64,000 nucleotides of DNA. It comes from Marinobacter lipolyticus SM19 (lineage in GTDB: Bacteria > Pseudomonadota > Gammaproteobacteria > Pseudomonadales > Oleiphilaceae). Of the stretch, positions 47,382-57,447 are shown in pieces. Under the pieces are notes generated by a model. It did no database searches and was not told where the DNA came from. It was given only the letters and a program-made list of their open reading frames with translations. The position numbers were made by a program, and so were the translations under genes. Location of the stretch: contig NZ_KE007317.1 in assembly GCF_000397065.2 (NCBI RefSeq), forward strand, positions 438,969-502,968, given 5' to 3'. The stretch's first letter is position 1. Each line of letters starts with the position of its first letter.

Positions 47382-48932
47382 ATGGTTAGGGCCAACACGG
47401 TGGTACTTCTGTCTATAGCAAGCTCCCTTATTGCGGGATGTGCATCCCGCGCACCACTTGATATTAGAGATCTGCCTCCAACGGCTGCAGGGAGTACGTC
47501 AGAACACACCATCGACAGGGATAACATTGGTTTTTATTCAACAGGCGACTGGAGAGTCTCCTCCTCGATAGACGGTTTCGAAGGACAGGATTATCTCATC
47601 TCAAAACCCGGAACCGGCGAGAATGTTGCGACCTGGAATCTGAACATTATCAGGACCTTCGATGTCTTCGCAAAGTGGACATCTACGCAACGCAGGGGCT
47701 CTAACGTCAAGTTTATCGTTCACCATCTGGATAACAACAACAACCTTGTCACTGAAACCGTGACTGTTGATCAAAGAGAAACCGGGGGTCAGTGGTTCAA
47801 ACTCGGCACCTACCGAATGTCAACACTCACAGGGCGTGTCACCGTCAGCAATGATGCTGATGGATGGGTTGTTGCGGATGCTGTCCTGTTCCGGGAAACC
47901 GGCGTAACAGCACCGGACGAAGAAGTTGTCACCCCAACAGACGATACTGACGGTGACGGAATTCCTGATGCATGGGAGGTCCAATATGGGCTTAATCCGA
48001 ATGATCCGTCAGATGCTGAACTGGATCCCGATGGTGACGGACTTTCCAACGGGGACGAACATCTCTTCCTGACAAATCCGACGACTGCCGATACAGATGG
48101 TGATTTTATACCAGATGGCTTTGAGGTGTCTTACGGACTGGATCCGACAATCGATGATGCTGGAACAGACTCTGACGGAGATGGACTTTCCAACTATCAG
48201 GAATACCAGGCTGACACAGATCCAAATGACAGCAACAGCACATTGCCCAGTAACTCGGTGTTGCTGACCTGGCAGGCGCCCACTCAAAGAACCGACGGAA
48301 GTGCTCTTGCAGAAAGCGAAATTGCACAGTACGAAATCGCTTACGGGCAAGTCTCCACCTCTGAAGAACGCATCATAGATAACAGCTCCACAGCATTTAA
48401 CTCATATGGCGGTGGTCGCACCTCTACGGGATATGGCGGGTTCATTGGCGATGATTACTTCATCATGGAACCCGGATCCGGTGAAGCTACCGCACAATGG
48501 CAGGTTTATGAACTCTCACCGCAAACGTCCTATCAGTTATCTGGCCATTGGGTATCCAGTGGATTACGAGCCTCGAACGCAACGTATCGCTACACCTACA
48601 TTGACAGTAACGGGAAACAGGTGACTGCAACCGCTACCGTTGACCAGAGGAGCAATGGAGGCACGTGGCAACCCCTTGGCACCTTTGAAACCAGTGACAC
48701 ATCCCTTGTTGTTGAAATCAATAATGATGCCGACGGTTACGTCGTTGCAGATGCAATCAAGTTGGATGGAGCCGGCGGTGAAGAGCAAACCGTTCTCCTG
48801 GAACCGACACCATACAATAGCCATGTCATCCATAACCTTGGAACAGGGGAATGGCAGTTCAGGATAAGAGCCATAGACACAGATGGTGTTGAAGGGGAAT
48901 ACTCGGAAATTGGCGTGAGAACAATTGAGTAA
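47382..48932 (+). CDS. Lipoprotein with two golvesin-like domains and thrombospondin type 3 repeats
   Basis: Surface lipoprotein of about 516 residues. A leader ends in the lipobox IAGC. Two similar beta domains follow, one at about 35-180 and one at about 350-490. Each has a D-x-Y-x-x-x-x-P-G-(T/S)-G-E pattern, an ATW/AQW strand and ends with NDADG(W/Y)VVADA, like golvesin C-terminal-type domains. Between them lie calcium-binding thrombospondin type 3 repeats (DTDGDGIPDAWE, DPDGDGLSNGDE, DSDGDGLSNYQE) and a fibronectin III-like strand. ATG 47382 is chosen since AGAGGG precedes it and it gives the lipoprotein signal. The likely role is cell-surface or matrix attachment. Confidence 0.85.
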   Translation: MVRANTVVLLSIASSLIAGCASRAPLDIRDLPPTAAGSTSEHTIDRDNIGFYSTGDWRVSSSIDGFEGQDYLISKPGTGENVATWNLNIIRTFDVFAKWTSTQRRGSNVKFIVHHLDNNNNLVTETVTVDQRETGGQWFKLGTYRMSTLTGRVTVSNDADGWVVADAVLFRETGVTAPDEEVVTPTDDTDGDGIPDAWEVQYGLNPNDPSDAELDPDGDGLSNGDEHLFLTNPTTADTDGDFIPDGFEVSYGLDPTIDDAGTDSDGDGLSNYQEYQADTDPNDSNSTLPSNSVLLTWQAPTQRTDGSALAESEIAQYEIAYGQVSTSEERIIDNSSTAFNSYGGGRTSTGYGGFIGDDYFIMEPGSGEATAQWQVYELSPQTSYQLSGHWVSSGLRASNATYRYTYIDSNGKQVTATATVDQRSNGGTWQPLGTFETSDTSLVVEINNDADGYVVADAIKLDGAGGEEQTVLLEPTPYNSHVIHNLGTGEWQFRIRAIDTDGVEGEYSEIGVRTIE

Positions 48933-48947
48933 ACAGGAAGCCAAATA

Positions 48948-50105
48948 TTAATTTTGGGCGATACCTCTGATTATATTGGCTATAAGGCTAATATCAGACT
49001 CTTTTACATCTTCATGACAAGGTAGCGTCATGAGCCTCGACGCGAAATCGTCGGCACAGGGAAACGGTTTCTCTTTCAAAGCTTCTTCAACACCTTCAAT
49101 ATGTGGGAGGGTTTTATCGTAAAAAGCACTGGCCGCTATGCCTGAGCGATTGAGTGACCTCAGAGCCTGATCACGCAACTCTTTATCAGGCGCCAATACA
49201 GCGTATCGTAGTCTTGGCGTATCCGGATCACCGCCGGTGCTTTCACTTTTCCGCTTTCCCAGAAGTTTCCAGCCAAATACCTCAATGGATTGCAGCTCCC
49301 TGTCATATAGCTTATGAATCAATGGCCTCGCACCAAATTCAAAAATCGCTGAGGACAGTAACGCTTCGGGAAGCTCAAGCCTGGAAATTGTCTTGAGTTT
49401 ACGAAATCGGGTTTCACCAATTCCCAAAAATGGCATTTTTTCCAGGATGAAAAAGGGAAGTCGGGCCATGAGAAGATTAAACACAGACCTTTTGAGCTTC
49501 CAGGAGAGTCCAGTTACAACTTCCGACAAAGGATAGCGACCAAGAACCGCAAGAGATCGATCAACAATCTCCCTGCGGATGAGTAACGCCCCTCCCCCCA
49601 TGAGATTGATCGGCTTACCACGACCAAAACTCAATACGACCAGATCGGCCAAAGGCCTATCCGAGCTTGCCGGCGGGAAACTCTGTGCGGAATCTTCAAT
49701 AAGAAACAGATTCCTATCGCGACACACTTGCGACAACACATCGAGACGCTCTGAGATACCCAGAAAATCCACGCCCACCACGGCAACGGTTTCGGTAGTG
49801 ATCACATCCCGGACCTGAGCGTCATTCATACACGGGGATTCCGGCAGAAGGTCCACCAAAACCGGCTTCGCTCCTTGTGCGAGAATTGCTGAAATCAGGT
49901 CCGGGCACCCATAAGCGGGAATGATCACCTCGGGTTCCCGCACTTCAGGTCTATGAGCCATCGCAATGGCCACGGCAATTGAAAGCGCCTCTGTGCCAGA
50001 GCCTGTAAATTCGGTCCGGTAGTGATCTTCCCAACTCAATTTAACACCGGCAGAGCAACCAGGGCGCGGTACTCGACTACCGACAGGCCTCAGTTTACCA
50101 AGCAT
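48948..50105 (-). CDS. DegT/DnrJ/EryC1/StrS-family aminotransferase
   Basis: PLP-dependent sugar aminotransferase family, 385 residues. The cofactor-binding region is seen as LFLIEDSAQSFPP and the Lys in SFGRGKPINLMGGGA, with TGSGTEALSIAVAIAM near the N-terminus and VIIPAYGCPDLISAIL. Such enzymes make amino sugars on nucleotide-sugar precursors. The spacing of the Lys motif is slightly unusual, so a related role is possible. Followed 21 bp upstream on the same strand by a glycosyltransferase, its likely partner in building the repeat unit. Confidence 0.85.
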   Translation of the reverse strand: MLGKLRPVGSRVPRPGCSAGVKLSWEDHYRTEFTGSGTEALSIAVAIAMAHRPEVREPEVIIPAYGCPDLISAILAQGAKPVLVDLLPESPCMNDAQVRDVITTETVAVVGVDFLGISERLDVLSQVCRDRNLFLIEDSAQSFPPASSDRPLADLVVLSFGRGKPINLMGGGALLIRREIVDRSLAVLGRYPLSEVVTGLSWKLKRSVFNLLMARLPFFILEKMPFLGIGETRFRKLKTISRLELPEALLSSAIFEFGARPLIHKLYDRELQSIEVFGWKLLGKRKSESTGGDPDTPRLRYAVLAPDKELRDQALRSLNRSGIAASAFYDKTLPHIEGVEEALKEKPFPCADDFASRLMTLPCHEDVKESDISLIANIIRGIAQN

Positions 50106-50126
50106 TCACTGAGACCCGAATTCCGA

Positions 50127-51266
50127 TCACCGCTTTGAAGGTGTCCATACGGTCATCCTCCGACCCAACAAGAAACTTACCGTGGCATTTACAGTAGCGA
50201 CGTTAACCTGAACGAAAAAATATGGAATTTTTACGGCTGAATGGTCCCGTAGAGTCGGGTATAGGTGGCCGGCCAGTACCAGGCCATAAAACGCCAGTTG
50301 AGCAATAAGCGCCAGAAGATAGATGCCCCCCTTGCCCGCGAGCAACAAAGACGAAAACAAGAAAATAATCTGGAACCAGGGAGCTGCCCAACGCATGAGC
50401 TTATGAGCGAACACCTGAAACGCAAACATGCCGAATTGAAACGGATTCAGAACTTCCGGATGTCGACTCAAAGCCGTCACGCCTCTGATAACGGTTCGAA
50501 CCTTCCTCTGGAATTCTTTCGACGCATCGGCAACATCCTGATAGAAACCAAGTACATCGGGCGCTGTAACGGCCACCAGCCCTGCCCTGGCACTATTCAG
50601 AGCCGTATTGAAGTCACTGGGAGAGTAGATATCCCAATTATCAACACACACGCTTCTGCGGGCTGCAAAAAAGGAACCGCTTAAGCCAACAACCCCTGAC
50701 CGTGCCGATTCCAGCCCACGCAGCCACATCTCGTAACGCACGTAGGCGCCCTCGCCCACAACACCACCATCACGGCTGACAAACCGGTCCTCACTGGAGA
50801 CAGCTCCAACCGACGGATCGGCAAAATAACGCACCAGCTTGCGAATGGCATCTTCCGGAATGGCTGTGGCCACATCGGAAAACACCAGGATCTCTCCGGA
50901 AGACCTCAGGATTGCCTGATACTGAGCGTGCTCCTTGCCTTTCCTCTCTTCTGCACGGGCGAGAAGAACATTGTCCCGGCGATAATCCTCAACGATGGTA
51001 TCGGTTCCATCCGTCGAGCAGTCGGAAGCAACCAGTATTTCCAGGTCCGGATAGTCTAACTCAAGGCAATTCTCAATTTTTTCCCGGATACGACTTTCTT
51101 CGTTATGCGCCGTTACGATCAGGGAAACCTTCGGCCAGCTTCCCTCTTTTACCGGATCGGACAGGGCCGCCTGTTTCCTTTTGGGTAAACACATTAATAC
51201 AAGGGGATAGATCAGGTAACTGAATACGGATCCCAGCAGGGACAACCAGAAGAGAAATACCAGCAT
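50127..51266 (-). CDS. Membrane glycosyltransferase, family 2
   Basis: Processive-type GT2 enzyme of 379 residues. One N-terminal membrane helix (LFWLSLLGSVFSYLIYPLVL), a GT-A domain with SLIVTAHNEESRIREKIENC, the nucleotide-binding ASDCSTDGTD, VFSDVATAIPED and SSEDRFVSRDGG, and several C-terminal membrane helices near 290-360. It probably adds a sugar during EPS repeat-unit assembly or polymerises it. Co-directional with the aminotransferase; divergent from the deacetylase gene. Confidence 0.88.
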   Translation of the reverse strand: MLVFLFWLSLLGSVFSYLIYPLVLMCLPKRKQAALSDPVKEGSWPKVSLIVTAHNEESRIREKIENCLELDYPDLEILVASDCSTDGTDTIVEDYRRDNVLLARAEERKGKEHAQYQAILRSSGEILVFSDVATAIPEDAIRKLVRYFADPSVGAVSSEDRFVSRDGGVVGEGAYVRYEMWLRGLESARSGVVGLSGSFFAARRSVCVDNWDIYSPSDFNTALNSARAGLVAVTAPDVLGFYQDVADASKEFQRKVRTVIRGVTALSRHPEVLNPFQFGMFAFQVFAHKLMRWAAPWFQIIFLFSSLLLAGKGGIYLLALIAQLAFYGLVLAGHLYPTLRDHSAVKIPYFFVQVNVATVNATVSFLLGRRMTVWTPSKR

Positions 51267-51344
51267 AGCTCTCCATCCATGTGAACCGGCATTAATGACA
51301 ATTCCGCTTGTGACTGGCAGAATTGTTGTGGTAACAGACTATAC

Positions 51345-52418
51345 ATGGACAGTAAAGCCAAAACCATTGGCTACGCCCAAGGAGGCACGGAATTGGCCTA
51401 TTTGCGAACTGGTCTCAAGTTCATTGCGTTGACAATGTTTGCGCTGGTTGGCTGGGTGAAAGTTCGGTTCACGTCCAGGCCAACTCTGATCATTCTCACT
51501 TACCACAGAATATTGCCCACAGATCACCCGGACCGTAAGCATGAACAGCCCGGAATGGTGACTGCCCCCGAAGTACTGCAGGCACATATTCGCCACATGA
51601 AATCACTGGGAGCTGCCCCGCTTCACCTGAATGAATGGCTCGAAAAACGATCCGGTAACGAGCCACTTCCTGACCTGTCATTCGCTTTAACTTTCGATGA
51701 CGGCTGGAGAGATAACTACCAGTACGCCTACCCGGTGCTAACAGCTGAAAACATCCCTGCAACGATATTCCTGGTCACTCAACTGCTGGATACAAACCAG
51801 ACCTTCTGGCCGGAGCAGGTTCTGACACTGCTAACAACCAGAGCAATTCCAGATTCCGTCCCCGATTTCCAGTGGTTGATTCCTTTTTTGCCCAATCAAA
51901 AAGCGACGGAAAAACCACTGACTTTAAAAGAAGCTGATGAAGTAATAAGTAGACTAAAAGCCCTTGATGATCAATCCATACTCAATCACCTCAAGGCAAT
52001 TCCTGGCCAAGGGCACTTGCCGGAAGACACAGCAAACATACGATCCATATTGAACACTCCGGAGCTCGTTAAAATGGCCACCAACGGCCTGATCCGGTAT
52101 GGGGGACACACCCAGCACCATTATCGGCTGAATCGGATTTCCGATGCTTCGCAGCTGAAGCGTGAAATCGTCGATTGCCTGGATGACCTGAAAAAGCTGG
52201 ACAAGGGCGTTGTGCCGATTTTCTGTTATCCCAACGGCAACATCACCAAAGATGGTGAAAGACTCGTTGCGGAACACTACGAAGCCGCCTGCACCACACG
52301 AACAGGGTGGAATAAAGTGAATCAGGATCCATTTGACCTTCATCGTTTCAATCTGCACGACGGCAACAGCTATAGCTTCCGCACACTTCTGGCAACCATA
52401 GGTCGCGGCATTCTATGA
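51345..52418 (+). CDS. Polysaccharide deacetylase family protein
   Basis: Carbohydrate esterase 4 (NodB-type) protein, 357 residues. The catalytic motif LTFDDGWRDNYQYAYPVL is intact, with the metal-binding pair in YGGHTQHHYRL and a conserved FCYPNGNITKDGE. Near the N-terminus a hydrophobic segment (FIALTMFALVGWVKVRF) may anchor it. It probably removes acetyl groups from EPS sugars. The stop overlaps the next start as ATGA. No convincing ribosome site precedes this ATG; start is uncertain. Confidence 0.88.
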   Translation: MDSKAKTIGYAQGGTELAYLRTGLKFIALTMFALVGWVKVRFTSRPTLIILTYHRILPTDHPDRKHEQPGMVTAPEVLQAHIRHMKSLGAAPLHLNEWLEKRSGNEPLPDLSFALTFDDGWRDNYQYAYPVLTAENIPATIFLVTQLLDTNQTFWPEQVLTLLTTRAIPDSVPDFQWLIPFLPNQKATEKPLTLKEADEVISRLKALDDQSILNHLKAIPGQGHLPEDTANIRSILNTPELVKMATNGLIRYGGHTQHHYRLNRISDASQLKREIVDCLDDLKKLDKGVVPIFCYPNGNITKDGERLVAEHYEAACTTRTGWNKVNQDPFDLHRFNLHDGNSYSFRTLLATIGRGIL

Positions 52419-53536
52419 GCGCTCCTGAACCGCTTCCTGTTGTTACCCATATCGTTTCCGGTGACCTTTGGGCGGGAGCCGAGGTACAGGTGTACCAACT
52501 GTGCAAGGCCTTGAAAATGTCCGGTGCCGTTAGTCCTACAGCCGTTGTATTTAACGATGGCATCCTCAGCAGCAAACTCCGGGAACTCGGCATCCCGGTA
52601 GACATAGCCGATGAAACCAACCTCTCCTCTTTACAGATAATCCTTACGATCAGAAATCACTGCCAAAAGCACAAATCCCGCGTTGTTCATACCCACGGTT
52701 TCAAGGAAAACATCCTGGGTATTATTGGCAAGGACCTCGCACGGGTGCCCTACTCTGTTCGCACCATCCACGGCAATCCGGAAACAGCGCTCACTATCGG
52801 GCGGCCAGTTAAATGGCTCGTTAAACAGCTGGATATTCTCCTCGGCCGTTTCCGTCAGCAGGCTATCATCGCGGTATCCACCCAACTGGAGGAAAAGCTC
52901 AGGCCCATATTTCCGGGGAAGGTGCATAAGATCTTCAATTTCATCGATGTCGACGATATCCGTGAACAATGGCTTGTGCCCCAAAAATCACCGCAAAACC
53001 CACTTAGAATCGGGATCGTCGGACGGCTGGTTGCGGTGAAAAGGATGGACATCTTCATCGAAACCATTGCACGGCTGAATCAACAAGGTGTTGCCTGCAC
53101 CGGAGTCATTATCGGCTCAGGCCCCATGGAAGGTGAACTCCGTAAATTAGCGGAGGATGCAAACATCTCCGAAAATATCGACTTTAAAGGCTTTGTGAAC
53201 CCCGCACTCGAAGAATTGAGAAAGTTGGATTTACTCCTGATGACCTCAGACCACGAGGGGCTGCCGATGAGTTTACTTGAAGCACTGGCCCTGGAAATAC
53301 CTGTTGCGGCACATCGAGTTGGCGGAATTCCGGAAGTGCTCGACAACGGGAACTGTGGATGGCTGGTTGACCAGCAAACTCCCGATAGCTATGCCTCAAT
53401 AACAACTACAATATTAGAAACAGGCACCGCCAGGAACCAAAAACAACTGGCGGGATTGTCCCATGTCCGCGACACGTTCGGGATTCACAAAAATACCAAG
53501 GAATACCTAACGTTATATAGCAATGGCTCAGCCTGA
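52415..53536 (+). CDS. Glycosyltransferase, family 4
   Basis: GT-B glycosyltransferase of 373 residues. The donor-binding half has RIGIVGRLVAVKRMDIFIET, GVIIGSGPMEGELRKLAE and the E-x7-E motif in SDHEGLPMSLLEALALEIP. The acceptor half starts with VTHIVSGDLWAGAEVQVYQL. Translationally coupled to the deacetylase before it and overlapping the pyruvyl transferase after it by 14 bp. The sugar added is unknown. Confidence 0.92.
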   Translation: MSAPEPLPVVTHIVSGDLWAGAEVQVYQLCKALKMSGAVSPTAVVFNDGILSSKLRELGIPVDIADETNLSSLQIILTIRNHCQKHKSRVVHTHGFKENILGIIGKDLARVPYSVRTIHGNPETALTIGRPVKWLVKQLDILLGRFRQQAIIAVSTQLEEKLRPIFPGKVHKIFNFIDVDDIREQWLVPQKSPQNPLRIGIVGRLVAVKRMDIFIETIARLNQQGVACTGVIIGSGPMEGELRKLAEDANISENIDFKGFVNPALEELRKLDLLLMTSDHEGLPMSLLEALALEIPVAAHRVGGIPEVLDNGNCGWLVDQQTPDSYASITTTILETGTARNQKQLAGLSHVRDTFGIHKNTKEYLTLYSNGSA

Positions 53537-54782
53537 AAAGGAATTTCAATCACTGGATCGCACATTGGCCAAGAGAAAAATGAAAATGCCTAGAATTCTC
53601 ATGCTGTCTGATATCACAGGGCTGGGGCCGGAGTACCACGTGGGTGACGAAGCAATGGCTGAAGTCGCTATTGAGCGCCTCGGTAAGCGGGTCGGGAAGC
53701 ACAATCTCATACTGGGCTGCGCCGATCCTGCCAAAGTTCCTGAAACCTATGGAATCAATGCTTTTGCGTTTTACCATATACCGGATGAACAGCTCAGCCG
53801 TTTGCTCCGGAGAAAGCCTTTATCCTATTTAAAGGCAATCGCCACCAACGTCTATCAGGTATTACGCTGTGACAAGATCGTTATTTGCGGGGGCGGTAAC
53901 ATGACAAGCGTATGGCCCGGTGTTCTTGAAGCGCGCCTCCGGCTGCTGAAAATCGCTAACCTTTTCCGAAAAGATGTTTACCTTGTTAGTCAAACCATTG
54001 GGCCGTACACCGAAGATCATCGGAAAAAGGTGGACGCCATATTGCCGAAAGCCAAATGGATCGGCGTCAGGGACGTTCATTTCTCCCAAACCCAGGTCAG
54101 CGCGCCCGTGCATTTTGCACTGGATGATGCCTGTTATCTGGAGAAAAAACACAATGATATGACTCGTGAACTCAGCTCAAGGCACCAGCCTTTCGCCTGC
54201 GTCTCGATGAGGAAGTTTGGTGGAATGGATGACCAGGCTGTGATCAGAGTTGCCGAAGTTATTGAACGCGCCGTTCGGACGCAGAATCTTGGTACAGTGT
54301 TTATCCCTCATCATGCACCCAAGGGAACCGAGGGAGATATTAAGCTAGCCAACCAGATCAAGCACCTTTGGCAAAATGAGCCCTTCGAACTCGTTAACCC
54401 GATTCCACTAGCATCAACATTAAAAGCATTGACAGCTGATAGTCAGCTTGTCATATCAATGCGCTATCATCAATTGATTTTTGCATTGTCTACCGGTGTG
54501 CCAGCGGTTGGTGTCTACGTTGATGAATACACCCAGGCGAAACTGCGAGGATCATTCGAAGCATTGGGGCTCAAGCCGCTTGTTACCTCCATTTCGGACA
54601 TAGAGACAGGTCTTGAGCCTCTGATAGAAGAGGCGTTGAGGTCGCGAGCTGACTTTATCGCTGCGGCAAAAATGATACAGCAAGAGGCAAGACAGCAAAG
54701 CGAGCGCCCTTACAACCTGCTTGCGGGCATGCCCGAATCGACGGCTATACAACCACACAGAGAAGTAACAGAGGACGTTTGA
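53523..54782 (+). CDS. Polysaccharide pyruvyl transferase family protein
   Basis: Polysaccharide pyruvyl transferase fold, 419 residues: YHVGDEAMAEVAIERLG near the N-terminus, VICGGGNMTSVW, and the conserved SMRYHQLIFALSTGVPAVGV. Members transfer pyruvate from PEP to make ketals on EPS sugars, giving negative charge; some relatives act as other sugar-modifying enzymes. Overlaps both neighbours by a few bases, so it is in the same translation-coupled unit as the flanking glycosyltransferases. An internal ATG at 53580 could be the true start. Confidence 0.85.
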   Translation: MAQPEKEFQSLDRTLAKRKMKMPRILMLSDITGLGPEYHVGDEAMAEVAIERLGKRVGKHNLILGCADPAKVPETYGINAFAFYHIPDEQLSRLLRRKPLSYLKAIATNVYQVLRCDKIVICGGGNMTSVWPGVLEARLRLLKIANLFRKDVYLVSQTIGPYTEDHRKKVDAILPKAKWIGVRDVHFSQTQVSAPVHFALDDACYLEKKHNDMTRELSSRHQPFACVSMRKFGGMDDQAVIRVAEVIERAVRTQNLGTVFIPHHAPKGTEGDIKLANQIKHLWQNEPFELVNPIPLASTLKALTADSQLVISMRYHQLIFALSTGVPAVGVYVDEYTQAKLRGSFEALGLKPLVTSISDIETGLEPLIEEALRSRADFIAAAKMIQQEARQQSERPYNLLAGMPESTAIQPHREVTEDV

Positions 54783-54784
54783 CT

Positions 54785-55945
54785 GTGACAGGGATGATGG
54801 TGTTGTTTCATTGCGAATCCAATCCAGGTTATGCAGCCTCCAGCCACGAGCACACATTCCTGGAGGTGGCGAAGCACTTCACCGGTGATGTCAGGAACAT
54901 CCATTACGCGTATGCCAACCTCGACAATGGCATGACGCCTTCCCTACCGGACAACCTCACGAACATTCTTCAATTGAGAACACAGTGTTCAGACCCCGAG
55001 AAATTACAGGAAGTGGAGGATTACGTCAGGGATAACAAGATCACCCGCCTGCTCGGATTCGACCAGCCTGTGTCAGCCCCCATGTATCGAGCGCTAAGGA
55101 GAGGAGGTATCAACACCTTTGTATCCTATTGGGGGGCTCCTATGAGTTCGGTCAACAACGGGGTAAAGCTTCTACTCAAAAAGCTGGAGGTATCCGCCAG
55201 GCGTTTCGGGCCAGACCATTATGTCTTTCAATCAGAAGGGATGCGCAACACCGCAGTGAATGGTCGCGGGATCCCGCGATCGAAGACGTCAGTTGTGAAG
55301 ACTGGCATCGATACCATGAAATATGCCCCGGACCCGGAACAAAAACACTATGCCCACGAGTGCTTCAACATCCCGAAGGAAAGGAGCATTGTGGTTTTTT
55401 CTGGTCACATGGAGCGAAGGAAAGGCGTGCACGTCATTTTACAGACGGCCAGGGTACTCGTTCAGGACCTTAAACGAACGAATGTGCAGTTCCTCATTCT
55501 GGGAAACCGCGACGGTGAAAAAGACAACTTTTCCGATTACCTAAAGGACCCGGAGGTGAACAAGCACATCACATTCGGCGGTTACCGCAGTGACGTACCC
55601 ACCCTTCTGAAAAGTTGTTCCATCGGCATGATAGCTTCTACCGAGTGGGATTCATTCCCAATGTCCTCACTGGAAATGGCAGCAACAGGGCTCCCTATTT
55701 TGGTTTCAGACCTCCCGGGACTCAACGAAGCTATTACCTCTGAAACCGGCCGTGCTTTCCCGGTAAACAACTACGAATCTGCTGCAAAGATGTTACACGA
55801 ACTCCTGGATACACCAGACTACCTGAAAACAATGGGAGAAAAAGGCCGTGACCGCGTCATTGATTATTACTCACGAACGGCTCAGGCAAAAGGGTTGATT
55901 AATATTTTCGAGGAACTGGAAAAGCAAGTGGAGTTTTCGCTGTGA
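54785..55945 (+). CDS. Glycosyltransferase, family 4
   Basis: GT-B glycosyltransferase of about 386 residues. Donor-site motifs are IVVFSGHMERRKGVHVILQT, QFLILGNRDGEKDN and STEWDSFPMSSLEMAATGLP with the paired Glu. The N-terminus begins VLFHCESNPGYAASSHEH. The GTG at 54785 is preferred (GAGGA 9 nt upstream); TTG 54779 and ATG 54794/54797 are alternatives. Its end overlaps the flippase start. Confidence 0.9.
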   Translation: MTGMMVLFHCESNPGYAASSHEHTFLEVAKHFTGDVRNIHYAYANLDNGMTPSLPDNLTNILQLRTQCSDPEKLQEVEDYVRDNKITRLLGFDQPVSAPMYRALRRGGINTFVSYWGAPMSSVNNGVKLLLKKLEVSARRFGPDHYVFQSEGMRNTAVNGRGIPRSKTSVVKTGIDTMKYAPDPEQKHYAHECFNIPKERSIVVFSGHMERRKGVHVILQTARVLVQDLKRTNVQFLILGNRDGEKDNFSDYLKDPEVNKHITFGGYRSDVPTLLKSCSIGMIASTEWDSFPMSSLEMAATGLPILVSDLPGLNEAITSETGRAFPVNNYESAAKMLHELLDTPDYLKTMGEKGRDRVIDYYSRTAQAKGLINIFEELEKQVEFSL

Positions 55946-57414
55946 CCCAGGCACAGCAAATGGTAAAACACTCATCCATATATGCAGCAGGCAACATATC
56001 AAGACAGTTAGTTGGCTTTATAATGCTGCCTGTCTATACCCACTATTTAACACCAGCTGACTATGGAGTTATAGGTCTTCTTATTTTTCTGGTAAGCCTG
56101 TTTGAGATTATCCTGGGTGGGCATATGTTCCAGGCCGTTCCCAAGTTTTATCATCAGGAAGAAACCAAATTACTGAAAAATTCGGTGGTGACAACCGCAC
56201 TCCTGGTGACATCAATTTCCAGTGGTGTGGCCTGCATCCTGATGGCCAGCTTCTCCGACCCTTTAGCGGAAGTGATCTTCGGGGGTCGGGAATATAGCAT
56301 ATACATCGTCATTTTTTCCGCATTAATACTTACCCACGCTCTGGAACAATATGGGCTGACCTATCTAAGGATAGTAAAGAAGCCTTGGACATACTTCAAC
56401 TTCAACATGGTAAAGCTGGCACTACAGCTTGGCTTAAATATTTTGACCATTGTTATTCTTGACTGGGGACTGATGGGATTAGCACTAAGCAGTTTGATCT
56501 CATCCGTATTAATCGCATCAGCATTATCAATTTACACAGTATACAAGACCGGATTACTTTTAAGAAAGAATATAGCATTAAATATATTGAAATTCAGTTG
56601 GCCACTCTGGATATCGGGGGTAATCGGACTATATATAGGGTCATCAAATAGGTACTTTATCAGGCTATTTTCGTCACTTGGTGAGGTCGGTCTTTTCGAA
56701 CTCGCAGCAAAATTTGGATCAATTGCCCCATTACTAATCTGGTTACCATTTTCCCAGTATTGGCAGACTGAGCGCTTCGAGATTGCCAAATCAAGCAATC
56801 CATACCCGGACTACTCCCTCGCGTTTCGAATGATAACAGCATTGCTCGTAATAGCAGGCATAGGTGTAAGTATTTTTTCGGGCGCAGCTATCAATATTAT
56901 GTCTGCCCCGCCCTTTCATCCTGCCGCAAACGCAGTACCTTTCCTGGTAGTCGCTGGAATATTTCAAAGCCTGACCATATTCAATAATTTCAGTTTTATG
57001 TACACCGACCGAACCTTGGAAGTAACCAAAAATAATGCAGTAACAGCCATCGCCATTTCTATTTTTTACTTTTTGTTGATACCTTGGTACGGATTCGTTG
57101 GCGCCTCAATTGCATTTTCTTTGGGATGCGTTGCTCAGTATTCATATGCTATATACAATGGAAATAAGTTATATCCATTAAAAATACGACAAATGCCGTT
57201 GGTAGTTTCCATACTAATACTTCTCATGTCTACGTTATTTGACAGGATCTTAATAAGCCCGGAGTTATCAATCAAAGTTTTTTTTGAAAAGTCACTCATT
57301 ATTTTTGTTGCATCTATCGCTGTTGCATTTTACTTAAGCAGTAGTTCGGAACGTAGAAAATTCAGAATTCTTGTTTCTAATACATTAGGAAAACAGAATA
57401 GAAGAAGACACTGA
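55942..57414 (+). CDS. Wzx-type oligosaccharide flippase
   Basis: Polytopic protein of 490 residues with about 12-14 membrane helices and no large soluble domain. The N-terminus carries IYAAGNISRQLVGFIMLPVY, typical of the MVF/MATE-like polysaccharide transporters. It would flip lipid-linked repeat units to the periplasm for polymerisation. GTG start overlaps the preceding gene by 4 bp. From here DNA becomes clearly AT-rich. Last gene of the plus-strand run; followed by a convergent PEP-CTERM-type gene. Confidence 0.9.
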   Translation: MTQAQQMVKHSSIYAAGNISRQLVGFIMLPVYTHYLTPADYGVIGLLIFLVSLFEIILGGHMFQAVPKFYHQEETKLLKNSVVTTALLVTSISSGVACILMASFSDPLAEVIFGGREYSIYIVIFSALILTHALEQYGLTYLRIVKKPWTYFNFNMVKLALQLGLNILTIVILDWGLMGLALSSLISSVLIASALSIYTVYKTGLLLRKNIALNILKFSWPLWISGVIGLYIGSSNRYFIRLFSSLGEVGLFELAAKFGSIAPLLIWLPFSQYWQTERFEIAKSSNPYPDYSLAFRMITALLVIAGIGVSIFSGAAINIMSAPPFHPAANAVPFLVVAGIFQSLTIFNNFSFMYTDRTLEVTKNNAVTAIAISIFYFLLIPWYGFVGASIAFSLGCVAQYSYAIYNGNKLYPLKIRQMPLVVSILILLMSTLFDRILISPELSIKVFFEKSLIIFVASIAVAFYLSSSSERRKFRILVSNTLGKQNRRRH

Positions 57415-57447
57415 ATCCGACTACAATTCAAATAGTCAGAATTAAGT

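Noticed and set aside
51315..51330. Sigma-54-like site TGGCAGAATTGTTGTG before the deacetylase gene
   Set aside because: The -12 GC is missing (GT), and the predicted start would leave almost no leader.
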